Assembly: GCA_014360825.1 (NCBI GenBank)
Contig: JACIWT010000004.1
Span: 62,001-126,000, forward strand
Length of the DNA: 64,000 nucleotides
Reading direction: 5' to 3'
From: Chloroflexota bacterium
GTDB lineage: Bacteria > Chloroflexota > Anaerolineae > UBA2200 > JACIWT01
In this document: one piece after another, positions 15,717 through 24,224 of the stretch
Numbering within the stretch: the first letter of the stretch is position 1
How the letters are laid out: every line of letters starts with the position of its first letter
Translations under genes and position numbers: made by a program
Notes under the pieces: generated by a model
Told to the model about the DNA's origin: nothing
Database searches by the model: none
The model's input: the letters and a program-made list of their open reading frames with translations, nothing else

Positions 15717-15947
15717 CTACAGACGATCCCATTCCTCAACTGTGATCTCACGGCCCATGATTTCCGCTACTTCCCGAAGCATCATTCGCAATTGCGGTAC
15801 AGAGAACTCGACATTAGAAGGGAGAGCCAGCCGATGTTGTTCATAAACCATAAACTGATGCCTGGTTCCAGAAAAGGGGCCATCGAAACCCAGTTGACGT
15901 AATCTTCGAATGAAATCCCGGCGTTTACATGGTGTCCACCGGTTCAC
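15717..15947 (-). CDS. hicA: HicA-family mRNA interferase toxin
   Basis: A 76-residue protein with the HicA/YcfA double-stranded-RNA-binding-like fold. It shows CKRRDFIRRLRQLGFDGPFS, the catalytic-His region GTRHQFMVYEQHRLALPS and the terminal helix RMMLREVAEIMG. HicA toxins cleave mRNA and tmRNA independently of the ribosome. GTG start at 15947 behind AAGGAG; it overlaps the antitoxin gene by 23 nt. Here the antitoxin precedes the toxin, the reverse of the commonest hicAB order, although both orders are known. Confidence 0.82.
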   Translation of the reverse strand: MNRWTPCKRRDFIRRLRQLGFDGPFSGTRHQFMVYEQHRLALPSNVEFSVPQLRMMLREVAEIMGREITVEEWDRL

Positions 15948-16197
15948 GAATCGGCTCCTTGTTTAGATCAATGCTCCCGATCACCGGCAGCGGATGCCCT
16001 AATTTAAGGCCAAGTAGAATCCAGTCCTCCAGCGTGGAACGCAATTCCTCCTCGCATTCCCGCAGCGTGGCCCCGAATGCTACAACACCTTTGCAGGATG
16101 GAATTCGGCCCGCAAATGTGCCATCTTCCAGTTTGTCGTAGAGGGCTTGCGCCATCGCCTGATCCACATATTCGCTCAAGATGTAGCGTCTTGTCAT
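15925..16197 (-). CDS. hicB: HicB-family antitoxin
   Basis: A 90-residue HicB-like protein. It starts MTRRYILSEYVDQAMAQALY and shows the partial RNase H-like fold signature DGTFAGRIPSCKGVVAFG followed by TLRECEEELRSTLEDWILLG. A DNA-binding tail is not evident, so repression may rely on a different surface. GGAGG lies 6 nt before the ATG at 16197; the longer frame from 16251 has no RBS. It neutralises HicA and normally autoregulates. A 9-bp inverted repeat upstream (16213-16241) is a candidate operator. Confidence 0.82.
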   Translation of the reverse strand: MTRRYILSEYVDQAMAQALYDKLEDGTFAGRIPSCKGVVAFGATLRECEEELRSTLEDWILLGLKLGHPLPVIGSIDLNKEPIREPVDTM

Positions 16198-16212
16198 TAC
16201 ATACCTCCGAAC

Positions 16213-16241
16213 TAGGGAACAGGCCTCAAATTTGTTCCCTA
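16213..16241 (-). promoter_or_regulatory. Candidate HicB operator (9-11-9 inverted repeat)
   Basis: TAGGGAACA at 16213-16221 and TGTTCCCTA at 16233-16241 form a perfect inverted repeat 16 nt upstream of the hicB start. It could also be a decayed palindromic repeat of the TAGGGCAAA type. Confidence 0.45.
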
Positions 16242-16260
16242 CCATGGACAACAGAGCATG

Positions 16261-18906
16261 TTATGCCCCTACTGCCTCACCCACAATTTTCTCCACCCTG
16301 CCCAGCGCCTCGTCGAGGCGGCTTAGATCGTGGCCGCCAGCCTGGGCCAGTGTGGGCCGGCCTCCACCGCTGCCGCCGACAATCTTCGCCACCTGGCGCA
16401 CGATGGCCGTCGCATCCAACCCGCGTTGCACCAGGTCGGGCGTAACCACTGCCACCAGCGCGGGCCTATCGTGGATAGCAGCCCCCAGGACGATGACCCC
16501 GGAACCCATTTGGTCCCGCAAATAATCGCTCAATTCCCGCAAACCTTCCATGCTCGCTGCCTCCACCCGCGCGGCAAGGACTTGGATTCCGCCGACCTTG
16601 TGGACATCCGCGAGCAATGCTCTGGCTTGGAAGCGGGACAACTGGCGGCGCAGGTCCGCGATCTCGCGCTGCGCCTCGCGCCATTGCTGGGCCAGCGCCT
16701 CGACTCTCTGGGCCAGGTCGTCGGGCGTGGACTCCAGGGTTGTGGCAGCTTTCTCCAGGATGCCCAAGCGTGCGCGCACGTACTCTTGTGCGCCGCGCCC
16801 AGTCACCGCCTCGATGCGCCGCAGCCCAGAGCCAATGCTGGATTCGCTGACGATATAGAATGCGCCGATCTCGCCAGTGGCGCGGAGATGCGTTCCCCCG
16901 CACAATTCACGACTGAACCCGCTTGTCTCCACCATGCGCACCACATCCCCATACTTCTCGCCAAATAGGGCTACCGCGCCAGCACGAATGGCCTGGTCGT
17001 AGGGCATGGTCTGGGCTATCACCGGCAGGTTGTCTCGAATGGCGGCGTTCACAATGTCTTCCACTGCCCGCAACTGTTCCGGCGTAACCGGACGCAAGTG
17101 GGTGAAGTCGAAGCGCAGGCGATCGGGGGCCACCAGGGACCCGGCTTGCCGGGCGTGGTCGCCCAGCACGGTGCGCAGCGCCCGATGCAAGAGATGGGTG
17201 GCGGTATGATTGCGGGCGATGTCCAGCCGCCGCTCGCGATCCACCTTGGCTGTTACCTGCTCACCAGTGCGGATAGTGCCATCGGCGACGTGGCCATAGT
17301 GAACGGTTACGTCGGGCAGGGGTCGGCGGGTGTCTTCCACCACCACCCGGCCCGATGGGCTCTCCAACACGCCCGTGTCGCCCACCTGACCGCCCGCCTC
17401 GGCGTAGAAGGGTGTCTTATCCAAAACGACCTCGACGCGTTGGCCAGCACTAGCCTGCTCCACCGGTCGCCCTTCTACCACCAGGGCCAGCACTACGCCC
17501 TGATCCTCCAACGTCTCGTAGCCACTGAAGAGGGTCGGCGGCAGACCCATCCCACGGTAGCGCTCTGCTTCCTCGGCGGCAGCAAATTGTTGTGCTGCCC
17601 GGGCACGGGCGCGCTGTTCCTCCAGCGCAGCCTGGTAACCCGCTTCATCCACCGTCAAACCGTGTTCCTTCGCCACATCCCTGGTCAGGTCCAGGGGAAA
17701 ACCGTATGTGTCATAGAGGCGAAAGGCGGTTGGGCCGGGGATGGTGCGGCCGCCCGCCGCCTTCACCTCGGCGATGGTTTCATCCAATAGAGTCAGACCC
17801 ACGCTGAGCGTTTGCAGGAAACGCTCCTCCTCTTGGGTAACCGCCTCCAGGATGAACTCACGTGCCTTCACCAGCTCCGTATAATGGCTGCCCATCACCT
17901 CGATGACCGGCTCGATGACCTTGGCCATGAACGGGCCCTCGAAGCCGATCATTTTGCCATGACGGGCGGCCCGGCGCAGGATGAGTCGCAGCACGTAATT
18001 GCGCCCTTCGTTGCCGGGCAAGACCCCGTCGGCGATGAGGAAGGCAGTGGCCCGGGCGTGGTCGGCGATAACGCGATAGGAGACGTACTTGCGGGCCCGC
18101 TCCGCATCACTGTCGCCCAGCAATTCCTGCACCCGGTCCATAATGGGCAGGAAAAGATCGGTGTCATAGTTGCTGTCTGCGCCCTGCAGGATGGCTGTCA
18201 GGCGCTCCATACCCATCCCAGTGTCAATGCTGGGCTTGGGTAGATCGCGGGTCGTGCCATCGGGCAGGGTCTCGTATTGCATGAAGACCAGGTTCCAGAG
18301 TTCCCACCAACGCTCGCAATCGTGAGCCGGAGAGCAATCGGGGCGGCCACAGGTACAATATTGCTTCCCCCGGTCGTAGATGATCTCGGAGCAAGGGCCG
18401 TTCGGGCCGGTATCGCCCATGGCCCAGAAGTTGCTGTCCTTGCCCATTCGCGTGATTCGCTCCGGTGAGAGGTGAGCGACTTCCTGCCATAGTGCTGCCG
18501 CCTCGTCGTCCTGCTCGTAGATGGTGGCGTAGAGCCGGTCCGGCGAGAGTCCATACACCTGGGTGAGGCATTCCCAGGCGTAGGCGATGGCCTCGCGCTT
18601 GAAATAGTCCCCGAAGGAGAAATTGCCCAACATCTCGAAGAAAGTGTGGTGGCGGGGCGAGGGGCCAACGTTCTCCAGGTCGTTGTGCTTGCCGCTCACG
18701 CGCATGCACTTCTGAGCCGTGGTAGCGCGCGAGTACTCCCGCTTTTCCACTCCGGTGAAGATATCCTTGAATTGCACCATCCCCGCGTTGGTGAAAAGGA
18801 GGGTGGGATCGTTGGCGGGGACAAGGGAAGAACTGGGGACCACGGTGTGGCCCTTGCTGGCAAAATAATCCAAAAATGCTTTTCGGATCTCGGTGCTGGT
18901 CTTCAT
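16261..18906 (-). CDS. alaS: Alanyl-tRNA synthetase
   Basis: An 881-residue class II synthetase charging tRNA-Ala. The N-terminal catalytic core has IRKAFLDYFASKGHTVVPSS, FTNAGMVQFKDIF and TTAQKCMRVSGKHNDLENVG. The editing domain carries the zinc ligands HTATHLLHRAL and CGGTHLRATGEIG. The C-terminal DHHA1-like oligomerisation region (GSGGGRPTLAQAGG) is complete. AGGGAG lies 7 nt before the ATG. The length is normal. It stands alone, 144 nt from clpX; no T-box or other leader motif is seen upstream, only a long repeat. Confidence 0.97.
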   Translation of the reverse strand: MKTSTEIRKAFLDYFASKGHTVVPSSSLVPANDPTLLFTNAGMVQFKDIFTGVEKREYSRATTAQKCMRVSGKHNDLENVGPSPRHHTFFEMLGNFSFGDYFKREAIAYAWECLTQVYGLSPDRLYATIYEQDDEAAALWQEVAHLSPERITRMGKDSNFWAMGDTGPNGPCSEIIYDRGKQYCTCGRPDCSPAHDCERWWELWNLVFMQYETLPDGTTRDLPKPSIDTGMGMERLTAILQGADSNYDTDLFLPIMDRVQELLGDSDAERARKYVSYRVIADHARATAFLIADGVLPGNEGRNYVLRLILRRAARHGKMIGFEGPFMAKVIEPVIEVMGSHYTELVKAREFILEAVTQEEERFLQTLSVGLTLLDETIAEVKAAGGRTIPGPTAFRLYDTYGFPLDLTRDVAKEHGLTVDEAGYQAALEEQRARARAAQQFAAAEEAERYRGMGLPPTLFSGYETLEDQGVVLALVVEGRPVEQASAGQRVEVVLDKTPFYAEAGGQVGDTGVLESPSGRVVVEDTRRPLPDVTVHYGHVADGTIRTGEQVTAKVDRERRLDIARNHTATHLLHRALRTVLGDHARQAGSLVAPDRLRFDFTHLRPVTPEQLRAVEDIVNAAIRDNLPVIAQTMPYDQAIRAGAVALFGEKYGDVVRMVETSGFSRELCGGTHLRATGEIGAFYIVSESSIGSGLRRIEAVTGRGAQEYVRARLGILEKAATTLESTPDDLAQRVEALAQQWREAQREIADLRRQLSRFQARALLADVHKVGGIQVLAARVEAASMEGLRELSDYLRDQMGSGVIVLGAAIHDRPALVAVVTPDLVQRGLDATAIVRQVAKIVGGSGGGRPTLAQAGGHDLSRLDEALGRVEKIVGEAVGA

Positions 18907-18964
18907 TGTGGTACTCCCTGCTCAGGGCAGTTAGCAAATGGCTCTGGCTGAGAACATCTATCGA

Positions 18965-19036
18965 AACCACAGAGAGCGCCGAGACCGCTGAGTTTCATCA
19001 TTATTAATCTCTGCGAACTCCGCGCCCTCAGCGGTG
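18965..19036. repeat. Long 'CACAGAG'-type intergenic repeat (family D), copy 1
   Basis: ACCACAGAGAGCGCCGAGAC through CTCTGCGAACTCCGCGCCC and CAGCGGTGAACC: two imperfectly complementary halves around an AT-rich centre. Related copies occur at 48072-48141 and, more diverged, 23870-23928. It fills the alaS-clpX gap. Confidence 0.65.
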
Positions 19037-19050
19037 AACCTTGTTGGGCT

Positions 19051-20325
19051 TTAGGCGGTCTCCTGCAATGGCCAATCAGTCGCGTCCATAGGCTTCAGGC
19101 TGGTCACCTGACGCCGGCGGATGGTCTCGGCGTCAATCACGCATTCCTTCACATCGTGGCGTGACGGGATCTCGTACATCACATCCAACAGGGTCTCCTC
19201 GATGATCGTGCGCAGGCCGCGCGCACCCATCTTGTAGGTCATTGCTTCGCGGGCGGCCTCTCGCAGCGCGTCCTCCGTGAACACTAGCTTCACCCCATCG
19301 AGGGCGAAGAGGGCCTGGAACTGTCGGACGATGGAGTTCTTCGGCTCAGTGAGGATGCGGATCATCTTCTCTTCATCCAACGGCTCGACGCTCACTACCA
19401 CAGGCAGACGGCCCACGAATTCGGGGATCAGACCGAACCGGAGCAAATCTTCGGAGGTAACGCGGCGCAAGAGTTCCGTTGCTGTCCACTCGGTTTTCTC
19501 TCCCGTGTCACCCCGGAAGCCAAGAGGACGCCGCGTGCCGACGCGCTCGGCCACGATATCCTCCAGACCGTGGAATGCGCCCCCGCACACGAACAGGATG
19601 TCGGTGGTATCCAGTTGGATGAACTCCTGGTGCGGGTGCTTCCGCCCACCCTGTGGCGGGACGTTGGCGACCGTGCCCTCCAGGATCTTGAGCAGCGCCT
19701 GCTGTACACCCTCACCGGAAACATCGCGGGTGATGGAAGGGCTATCGCCGGACTTGCGGGCGATCTTGTCTATCTCGTCAATGTAAACGATGCCCTTGGC
19801 TGCCCGGGCCAGGTTGTAGTCAGCAGCCTGGATGAGTCGCAGGAGGATGTTCTCCACGTCCTCGCCCACATAGCCCGCTTCGGTCAGAGTGGTGGCGTCA
19901 GCGATGCAGAATGGCGCGTCTAAGATGCGGGCTAACGTCTGGGCCAGAAGGGTCTTGCCACAGCCGGTGGGGCCGATGAGCAGGATGTTGCTCTTCTGCA
20001 GTTCCACGTCACCCAGTCGTCGTCCTGCCACCACCCGCTTGTAGTGGTTGTAGACGGCTACCGAGAGCACCTTCTTGGCTCGCTCCTGCCCCACCACATA
20101 TTCGTTCAGTTGGTCGTAGATTTCCTTCGGCGGGGGGATGCGGACAAATGGGTCCTCGCCCAGCACCGGCTTTTCCAGGGCATCCTCTTCCAGGATTTCT
20201 TTGCACAGGGACACGCACTCCTCGCAGATGAACACGGATTTCGGGCCAACGACGAGGCGTCCCACCTCATATTCCGGGCGGTTGCAAAACGAGCAGTACC
20301 GAACGCCGCTGTTTTTCTGCGCCAT
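19051..20325 (-). CDS. clpX: ATP-dependent Clp protease ATP-binding subunit ClpX
   Basis: A 424-residue AAA+ unfoldase. The N-terminal zinc-binding domain is [19 protein letters not shown] with a second CEECVSLC pair. Walker A is [12 protein letters not shown] and Walker [11 protein letters not shown]; the sensor region and C-terminal small domain ([20 protein letters not shown]) are present. It feeds substrates, including tmRNA-tagged proteins, to ClpP. AAAAAGGAG precedes the ATG at 20325; the frame to 20364 would overlap clpP. The clpP stop lies 1 nt upstream (TAA-C-ATG), so clpP and clpX are one operon with tig. Confidence 0.97.
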   Translation of the reverse strand: MAQKNSGVRYCSFCNRPEYEVGRLVVGPKSVFICEECVSLCKEILEEDALEKPVLGEDPFVRIPPPKEIYDQLNEYVVGQERAKKVLSVAVYNHYKRVVAGRRLGDVELQKSNILLIGPTGCGKTLLAQTLARILDAPFCIADATTLTEAGYVGEDVENILLRLIQAADYNLARAAKGIVYIDEIDKIARKSGDSPSITRDVSGEGVQQALLKILEGTVANVPPQGGRKHPHQEFIQLDTTDILFVCGGAFHGLEDIVAERVGTRRPLGFRGDTGEKTEWTATELLRRVTSEDLLRFGLIPEFVGRLPVVVSVEPLDEEKMIRILTEPKNSIVRQFQALFALDGVKLVFTEDALREAAREAMTYKMGARGLRTIIEETLLDVMYEIPSRHDVKECVIDAETIRRRQVTSLKPMDATDWPLQETA

Positions 20326-20326
20326 G

Positions 20327-20938
20327 TTAGGACTCCTTTTTCTCCGACCTGGTGAGCACAGCATCTACGATGCCGTACTCCACCGCGCTCTCGGCATCCA
20401 TGTAGTAATCGCGGTCGAAATCGTGGCTGATTTTCTCCACGCTCTGGCCGGTGTGCAGGGCCATGATCTCCTGCAGTTTCTTCTGCATGCGCATGACCTC
20501 TTTGGCCTGGATCTCGATGTCTGGGGCATAGCCCTGCATCCCACCGCCGGCGGGGTGCATGTGAATGGTGGCGTTGGGCAGGGCGTAGCGCCGACCCTTG
20601 GTGCCCGCCGCCAGGAGCACGGTGCCCATGCTGGCCGTCGCGCCTACGGCGATGGTGGAGATCGGCGGGCGGATGAGTTGCATGGTATCGTAGATGGCCA
20701 GGCCGGCGTAGATGATGCCGCCCGGGCAGTGGATGTAGAGGGAGATCTCTTTCTCCGGGTCTTCCCGCTCCAGGAAAAGGAGTTGCGCTACTACCAAGTT
20801 CGCCACATTGAAATCAATGGGACTGCCCAGGAAGATGATGCGCTCCTTGAGCAGGAGAGAATAGATGTCATAGGCGCGCTCGCCGCGCCCGGTGGATTCA
20901 ATCACCATTGGGATCAATTCATACATTTCACTCGCCAT
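20327..20938 (-). CDS. clpP: ATP-dependent Clp protease proteolytic subunit ClpP
   Basis: A 203-residue serine protease forming the 14-mer Clp chamber. The catalytic triad is Ser103 (GATASMG), His126 (NATIHMHP) and Asp177 (DRDYYM). Two usually conserved stretches differ: [12 protein letters not shown] in place of YINSPGGsVyaG, and [16 protein letters not shown] in place of IHQPLGGaqGQaTD. The latter carries a one-residue insertion near the handle. The gene sits between tig (16 nt) and clpX (1 nt). It is active by residue content; the substitutions mark a divergent ClpP lineage. Confidence 0.96.
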   Translation of the reverse strand: MASEMYELIPMVIESTGRGERAYDIYSLLLKERIIFLGSPIDFNVANLVVAQLLFLEREDPEKEISLYIHCPGGIIYAGLAIYDTMQLIRPPISTIAVGATASMGTVLLAAGTKGRRYALPNATIHMHPAGGGMQGYAPDIEIQAKEVMRMQKKLQEIMALHTGQSVEKISHDFDRDYYMDAESAVEYGIVDAVLTRSEKKES

Positions 20939-20954
20939 TTTACATAGCTCCTAT

Positions 20955-22292
20955 TCAGTCTTTCTCTTTCGTCTCTTCGCTACTGTTGGTCTCTGCCGGG
21001 GCTTGGGCCGGCAATTCGGGAGCCTCGCCCTTGGCGATCTGGACCAGCCGTTCGATGGTCTTGCGTGTGAACAGATCGCTGCGGATTAGAGGGAGGAGTG
21101 ACTCGCTGCGGAGCAACTTGCTCATGCGGTCGGCGTTTTCCCCGAATGGTTCGGCGCGCTGGTTGATTTCGACGTCTACATCCTCGTCGGTTACTTCGAT
21201 GCCTTCGATTTCGGCGATTTTCCCCAGCACTAGAGCGCGCTGCAGCCGCCGTTCGGCTGTCTCGCGCATGCTCTCCCGCAGGCCCTCCTCGGTCTGCTTG
21301 ATGAGGCTCAGGTAGTTCTCCCAGGGCAAGCCCTGGCGAGTAACCCGCCTCTTATAGTCCTCGATCATGTGGTCGAGTTCACGCTCTACTGCCAAACCAG
21401 GGTATTCCAACTGTGCTTGGTTCACCGCCGCGTCGAGCACGTTCAGTTCGAACTCGCGCTCGGACTCTGCCTCTAACTGCGCTTGGAGCCTCGATCGCAG
21501 CGTCTCTCGCAACTGTTCCAGGGTCTCGTGTTCCCCGACTGCTTTGGCGAAGTCATCGTCGAGCGGGGGCAAGCGTTTCTCTTTCACGGCCTGGACTCGG
21601 ATGTGGAAACGTACCTCCTGTCCCGCCAGGGCCGGGTTGTCAAAATCCTCTGGGTACTGAATGGCGAGGTCCTTCTCATCGCCAGCGGCCAGGCCGATCA
21701 ATCCTTCCCGAAAAGCGGGCGGCGATAGTTCCTCCGAGAGGATGATCTCCTCACTCTCCTGATTCACCACGGTGCCATCGCTTTTCTGCCCCTGCATGTC
21801 TATGACAATCAGGTCGTCATTCGCCGCTCGGCGCTCTACAGGCACCCACTCCGCCTGCTCCTCTTGGAGATTGGCCAGCGCTTGGGCCACCTGCTGAGGC
21901 TGCACCACTACTTTCTCCGGTGTCATACGGATGCTGCGATAGTCGCCCAAGGTGACGACTGGTTGGACGGCCACTGTGGCCTTCAGGATCAGCGGCTCGA
22001 TGCTCTCCAATTCCAGGCGCGGGAGGGCATACGGCTCCAGACCACTCTGCTGGATGGCCTCCTCGTAGAGATCGGGTGCGATGGCATCCAGCGCGGCGTC
22101 GTAGATGGCCTCCTTGCCGAAAGTGCGCACCACGATCTCATAGGGGGCCTTGCCGGGGCGGAAGCCGGGTATGGGCCGGCGCTGATTGATCTGGCGTGCG
22201 GCCTGGCGGAGTGGTTCCTGGAGTCGCTCGGGTTCCACCTCGATGGTCAAACGATATTCACATGAGCCAACTTTCTCGGATGTAACTTTCAA
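20955..22292 (-). CDS. tig: Trigger factor, ribosome-associated chaperone and prolyl isomerase
   Basis: A 445-residue protein. The N-terminal ribosome-binding signature GFRPGKAP lies at residues 43-50, followed by a PPIase FKBP-like domain (LIVIDMQGQKSDGTVVNQ; ALAGQEVRFHIRVQAVKEK) and a helical C-terminal chaperone domain. The tail after about residue 425 is Pro/Ala- and Glu-rich. It starts at TTG (22292) behind AGAGGTG. It binds nascent chains at the ribosome exit. The tig-clpP-clpX order is the common bacterial operon. Confidence 0.95.
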   Translation of the reverse strand: MKVTSEKVGSCEYRLTIEVEPERLQEPLRQAARQINQRRPIPGFRPGKAPYEIVVRTFGKEAIYDAALDAIAPDLYEEAIQQSGLEPYALPRLELESIEPLILKATVAVQPVVTLGDYRSIRMTPEKVVVQPQQVAQALANLQEEQAEWVPVERRAANDDLIVIDMQGQKSDGTVVNQESEEIILSEELSPPAFREGLIGLAAGDEKDLAIQYPEDFDNPALAGQEVRFHIRVQAVKEKRLPPLDDDFAKAVGEHETLEQLRETLRSRLQAQLEAESEREFELNVLDAAVNQAQLEYPGLAVERELDHMIEDYKRRVTRQGLPWENYLSLIKQTEEGLRESMRETAERRLQRALVLGKIAEIEGIEVTDEDVDVEINQRAEPFGENADRMSKLLRSESLLPLIRSDLFTRKTIERLVQIAKGEAPELPAQAPAETNSSEETKEKD

Positions 22293-22334
22293 GAAGCACC
22301 TCTTTCGCTAAAGATCTGTCGCCTGCAAATAAAT

Positions 22335-22401
22335 TGGCAGGCCCATCATGTCCAGTCCCGAAGGGACTTTATCGGGTGAGCCGGTGGATTCATCCACCGG
22401 C
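22335..22401. repeat. Mosaic of palindromes downstream of the DUF4265-like gene
   Basis: GTCCC-GAA-GGGAC (near 22354-22367) is followed by GCCGGTGGAT-TC-ATCCACCGGC (22380-22401). The second palindrome contains the stop codon (22390-22392) and last codons of the adjacent gene. Confidence 0.7.
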
Positions 22402-22728
22402 GCGCTTACCTCTTTTCCGTTTTCGTGTAACGCCCAATATACCTGGGAGAAAATTCTCGACGACGTATCCTCTTGACTCCCAATAGGTCCGTTCCTTTGA
22501 AAACCTCCCTTTATATTGGTAAAACTTTGTTCTTGTGAAGCCGCCATCAGCAACCTTCTCAGCGAATTCCCCGGTTTCGGGATCAAATCTGATCACGTCT
22601 TTGTACTTGAATTTTATGGCAAAGTAGGGGAGGTTGCAGATTTCTCCAATGTCCTCGCTTAATGGCTTCACCCAGACATTCTCGCCATCAAAACATTTAT
22701 GTTTAAACGGCAACTTCACTTTGATCAT
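22390..22728 (-). CDS. Small conserved protein, possibly DUF4265-like
   Basis: A 112-residue soluble protein: FDGENVWVKPLSEDIGEICN, LPYFAIKFKYKDVIRFDPET and GGFTRTKFYQY match the general order of DUF4265 (a W-x2-x-L strand, N-x-P-x-x, gDvv turn and a terminal 'YWESRGY..E' segment). The match is from memory and moderate. AGGAGA precedes the ATG, which overlaps the stop of the nuclease-like gene by 4 nt (ATGA), so the two are co-translated. The last five codons (KRAGG-stop) come from a palindromic repeat, so the native C-terminus may have been altered. Base composition is more AT-rich than the surroundings. Confidence 0.6.
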   Translation of the reverse strand: MIKVKLPFKHKCFDGENVWVKPLSEDIGEICNLPYFAIKFKYKDVIRFDPETGEFAEKVADGGFTRTKFYQYKGRFSKERTYWESRGYVVENFLPGILGVTRKRKRGKRAGG

Positions 22729-23804
22729 GACAGTTCTCCTGGTCCGAGGGAATCCACAATCCTTATTCCTTTGTGTAATTGTAACATGATAACAAACCTG
22801 AAACCCGCTGGCGTTAACATCAGATTGTTACCTATCATCGCGATCAGGCCTAACTCTGTAGCGAAATTTGAAAAGGCGTTAGTCCCAAGGAAAGCAGATC
22901 GCTCAGTAGACCAGTCGAATCTCTTGCCCACACTCTCCCGAAAGTAAGGTATCAGGTCTTGCATTGTTACTGGGTAGGAGTTTCGTGCCAACACAAAGAT
23001 CGCCTCTACCAAACTATATATGCCAAACACTATACTCGAGGAGAATGGATCGCGGACGATGCTCTTCCGTAGTAGGTCCATTTGTTCATTAGACAATTGA
23101 TATGATGTGAGCGACTCATCGCGTAGCCTAACATAAGAAACCCCTAAATCAGTGAGGAAGTACCTCTTGCCATATCTACGAACAAGTCCCAACTGCTCTC
23201 CAAACCTAAGATGGTTTCTCACTGTGTTTGAGGCGATACCTATTGTTTGGGATAACTCTTCGATGGTGTTCTGCTCCGGAAGAGTATATAAAACTCTGTT
23301 AATTACATGTATGTGCCAAACTCCCAGGTCTACAGGGCGAATAGTTAAGAATCCGGAAACACCTGCCATCTGGCTATAAAAACTCTTTAAAACTGCTTCA
23401 GGGTCATAGCGTATCAAACGTATGTCCCTCTCGGTACAGATGCGAGCGTCATCTCGACTATATTTCGTTACCAATAGTATTGCATTTATGTCCCCTTGCA
23501 CAAGGTTATTAGTATTTTGGAGTTGTATCAGGTCGCTTTTGTATCCAGCAATTTGATCAGCAAATTCCCGTCTAAAGAGATCTACTTTCAACTCAACTAA
23601 GAATAGCTGGTTCCGAGACACGAACAATAAATCAAGCCGCCCGGATGGTAACGGTAGTTGCCTTGCTACCAAACTCAATTCGTGATCCCAGGTGAGCAAC
23701 TGGGCAAGGATGTTGGGATAGATAACAAAAACGTCTTCTATCTCAGATTCGTGTACTTTGATCTCCCTTTCGGTCTCTTTATTAGGCGTCTGATGGGCCT
23801 CCAT
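22725..23804 (-). CDS. NucS-like/PD-(D/E)xK nuclease-domain protein with winged helix
   Basis: A 359-residue protein. Residues about 15-110 carry the endonuclease NucS-type core: HESEIEDVFVIYPNILAQLL, then LPSGRLDLLFVSRNQLFLVE and LK, giving the D-x(n)-E-x-K motif (GRLDLL...FLVELK). Residues about 170-230 form a winged helix (TIEELSQTIGIASNTVRNHL; RRYGKRYFLTDLG). The remainder is helical with no recognised domain. AGAAGG precedes the ATG at 23804; the upstream ATG at 23861 lacks an RBS. The gene is clearly AT-rich compared with its neighbours, pointing to transfer. A DNA-cleaving defence or repair role is plausible; the target is unknown. Confidence 0.68.
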   Translation of the reverse strand: MEAHQTPNKETEREIKVHESEIEDVFVIYPNILAQLLTWDHELSLVARQLPLPSGRLDLLFVSRNQLFLVELKVDLFRREFADQIAGYKSDLIQLQNTNNLVQGDINAILLVTKYSRDDARICTERDIRLIRYDPEAVLKSFYSQMAGVSGFLTIRPVDLGVWHIHVINRVLYTLPEQNTIEELSQTIGIASNTVRNHLRFGEQLGLVRRYGKRYFLTDLGVSYVRLRDESLTSYQLSNEQMDLLRKSIVRDPFSSSIVFGIYSLVEAIFVLARNSYPVTMQDLIPYFRESVGKRFDWSTERSAFLGTNAFSNFATELGLIAMIGNNLMLTPAGFRFVIMLQLHKGIRIVDSLGPGELS

Positions 23805-23869
23805 ATAACCTTCTCTAATTGGTCTCGATTCGCATGTGAGATCAAAAGGGCAAGCATTCATCTACCACA

Positions 23870-24025
23870 AAGGCTCAAAGATCCGTGACTTTTCGTTCCA
23901 CTTAGTGTCTTCGCGGCTTCGTGGTTAGATCTGCGGTCGCTATCTCCCTAACACAGATTGCGCTGGTTCATCCGAACCAGCACCTCTGTGCCTTGCCGGT
24001 AGGGCAAATTGCCAATTTGCCCTAC
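23870..24025. repeat. Three stacked intergenic repeats between the nuclease-like gene and tRNA-Leu
   Basis: A diverged family D element (about 23870-23928, ending GCGGCTTCGTGGTTAG) is followed by GCTGGTTC-ATCC-GAACCAGC (23962-23981). Then comes the family C palindrome GTAGGGCAAATTG-C-CAATTTGCCCTAC (23999-24025). The last could terminate the tRNA transcript. Confidence 0.7.
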
Positions 24026-24027
24026 AA

Positions 24028-24109
24028 TGGGGAAGGAGAGACTCGAACTCTCACGGATTGCTCCACGTGATCCTAAGTCACGCTCGTCTGCCACTTCCGA
24101 CACTTCCCC
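24028..24109 (-). tRNA. tRNA-Leu (anticodon UAG)
   Basis: The minus strand folds as a class II tRNA. The acceptor is GGGGAAG/CTTCCCC with discriminator A at 24028. The anticodon stem CGTGA/TCACG has loop CTTAGGA (anticodon TAG, plus-strand 24073-24075). A long variable arm and the T-arm GAGAG-TTCGAGT-CTCTC are present. CCA is not encoded. It reads CUA and, by wobble, other CUN leucine codons. Confidence 0.93.
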
Positions 24110-24138
24110 ACACCGCGGACTATTGCCGCTCGGCGGTT

Positions 24139-24166
24139 ATTATAAGAACTTCAAGGTGTTTGTCAA
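24139..24166 (-). promoter_or_regulatory. Promoter of tRNA-Leu
   Basis: On the minus strand TTGACA (24161-24166), 16-nt spacer, TATAAT (24139-24144), about 30 nt from the tRNA 5' end. Both hexamers are perfect consensus. Confidence 0.8.
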
Positions 24167-24179
24167 AACACCGCCAGAC

Positions 24180-24208
24180 AAAAAGGCCCGTCCGGGAGGG
24201 GACGGGCC
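24180..24208 (-). terminator. Intrinsic terminator of the ferritin-like gene
   Basis: On the minus strand GGCCCGTCC, a short loop and GGACGGGCC (24185-24207) followed by TTTTT (24180-24184), 17 nt after the stop codon. Confidence 0.88.
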
Positions 24209-24224
24209 TCTGCGCCGGTATTCG

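Noticed and set aside
18907-19050. T-box or other riboswitch for alaS
   Set aside because: alaS is on the minus strand and this gap shows only a dispersed repeat, with no specifier loop or T-box sequence.
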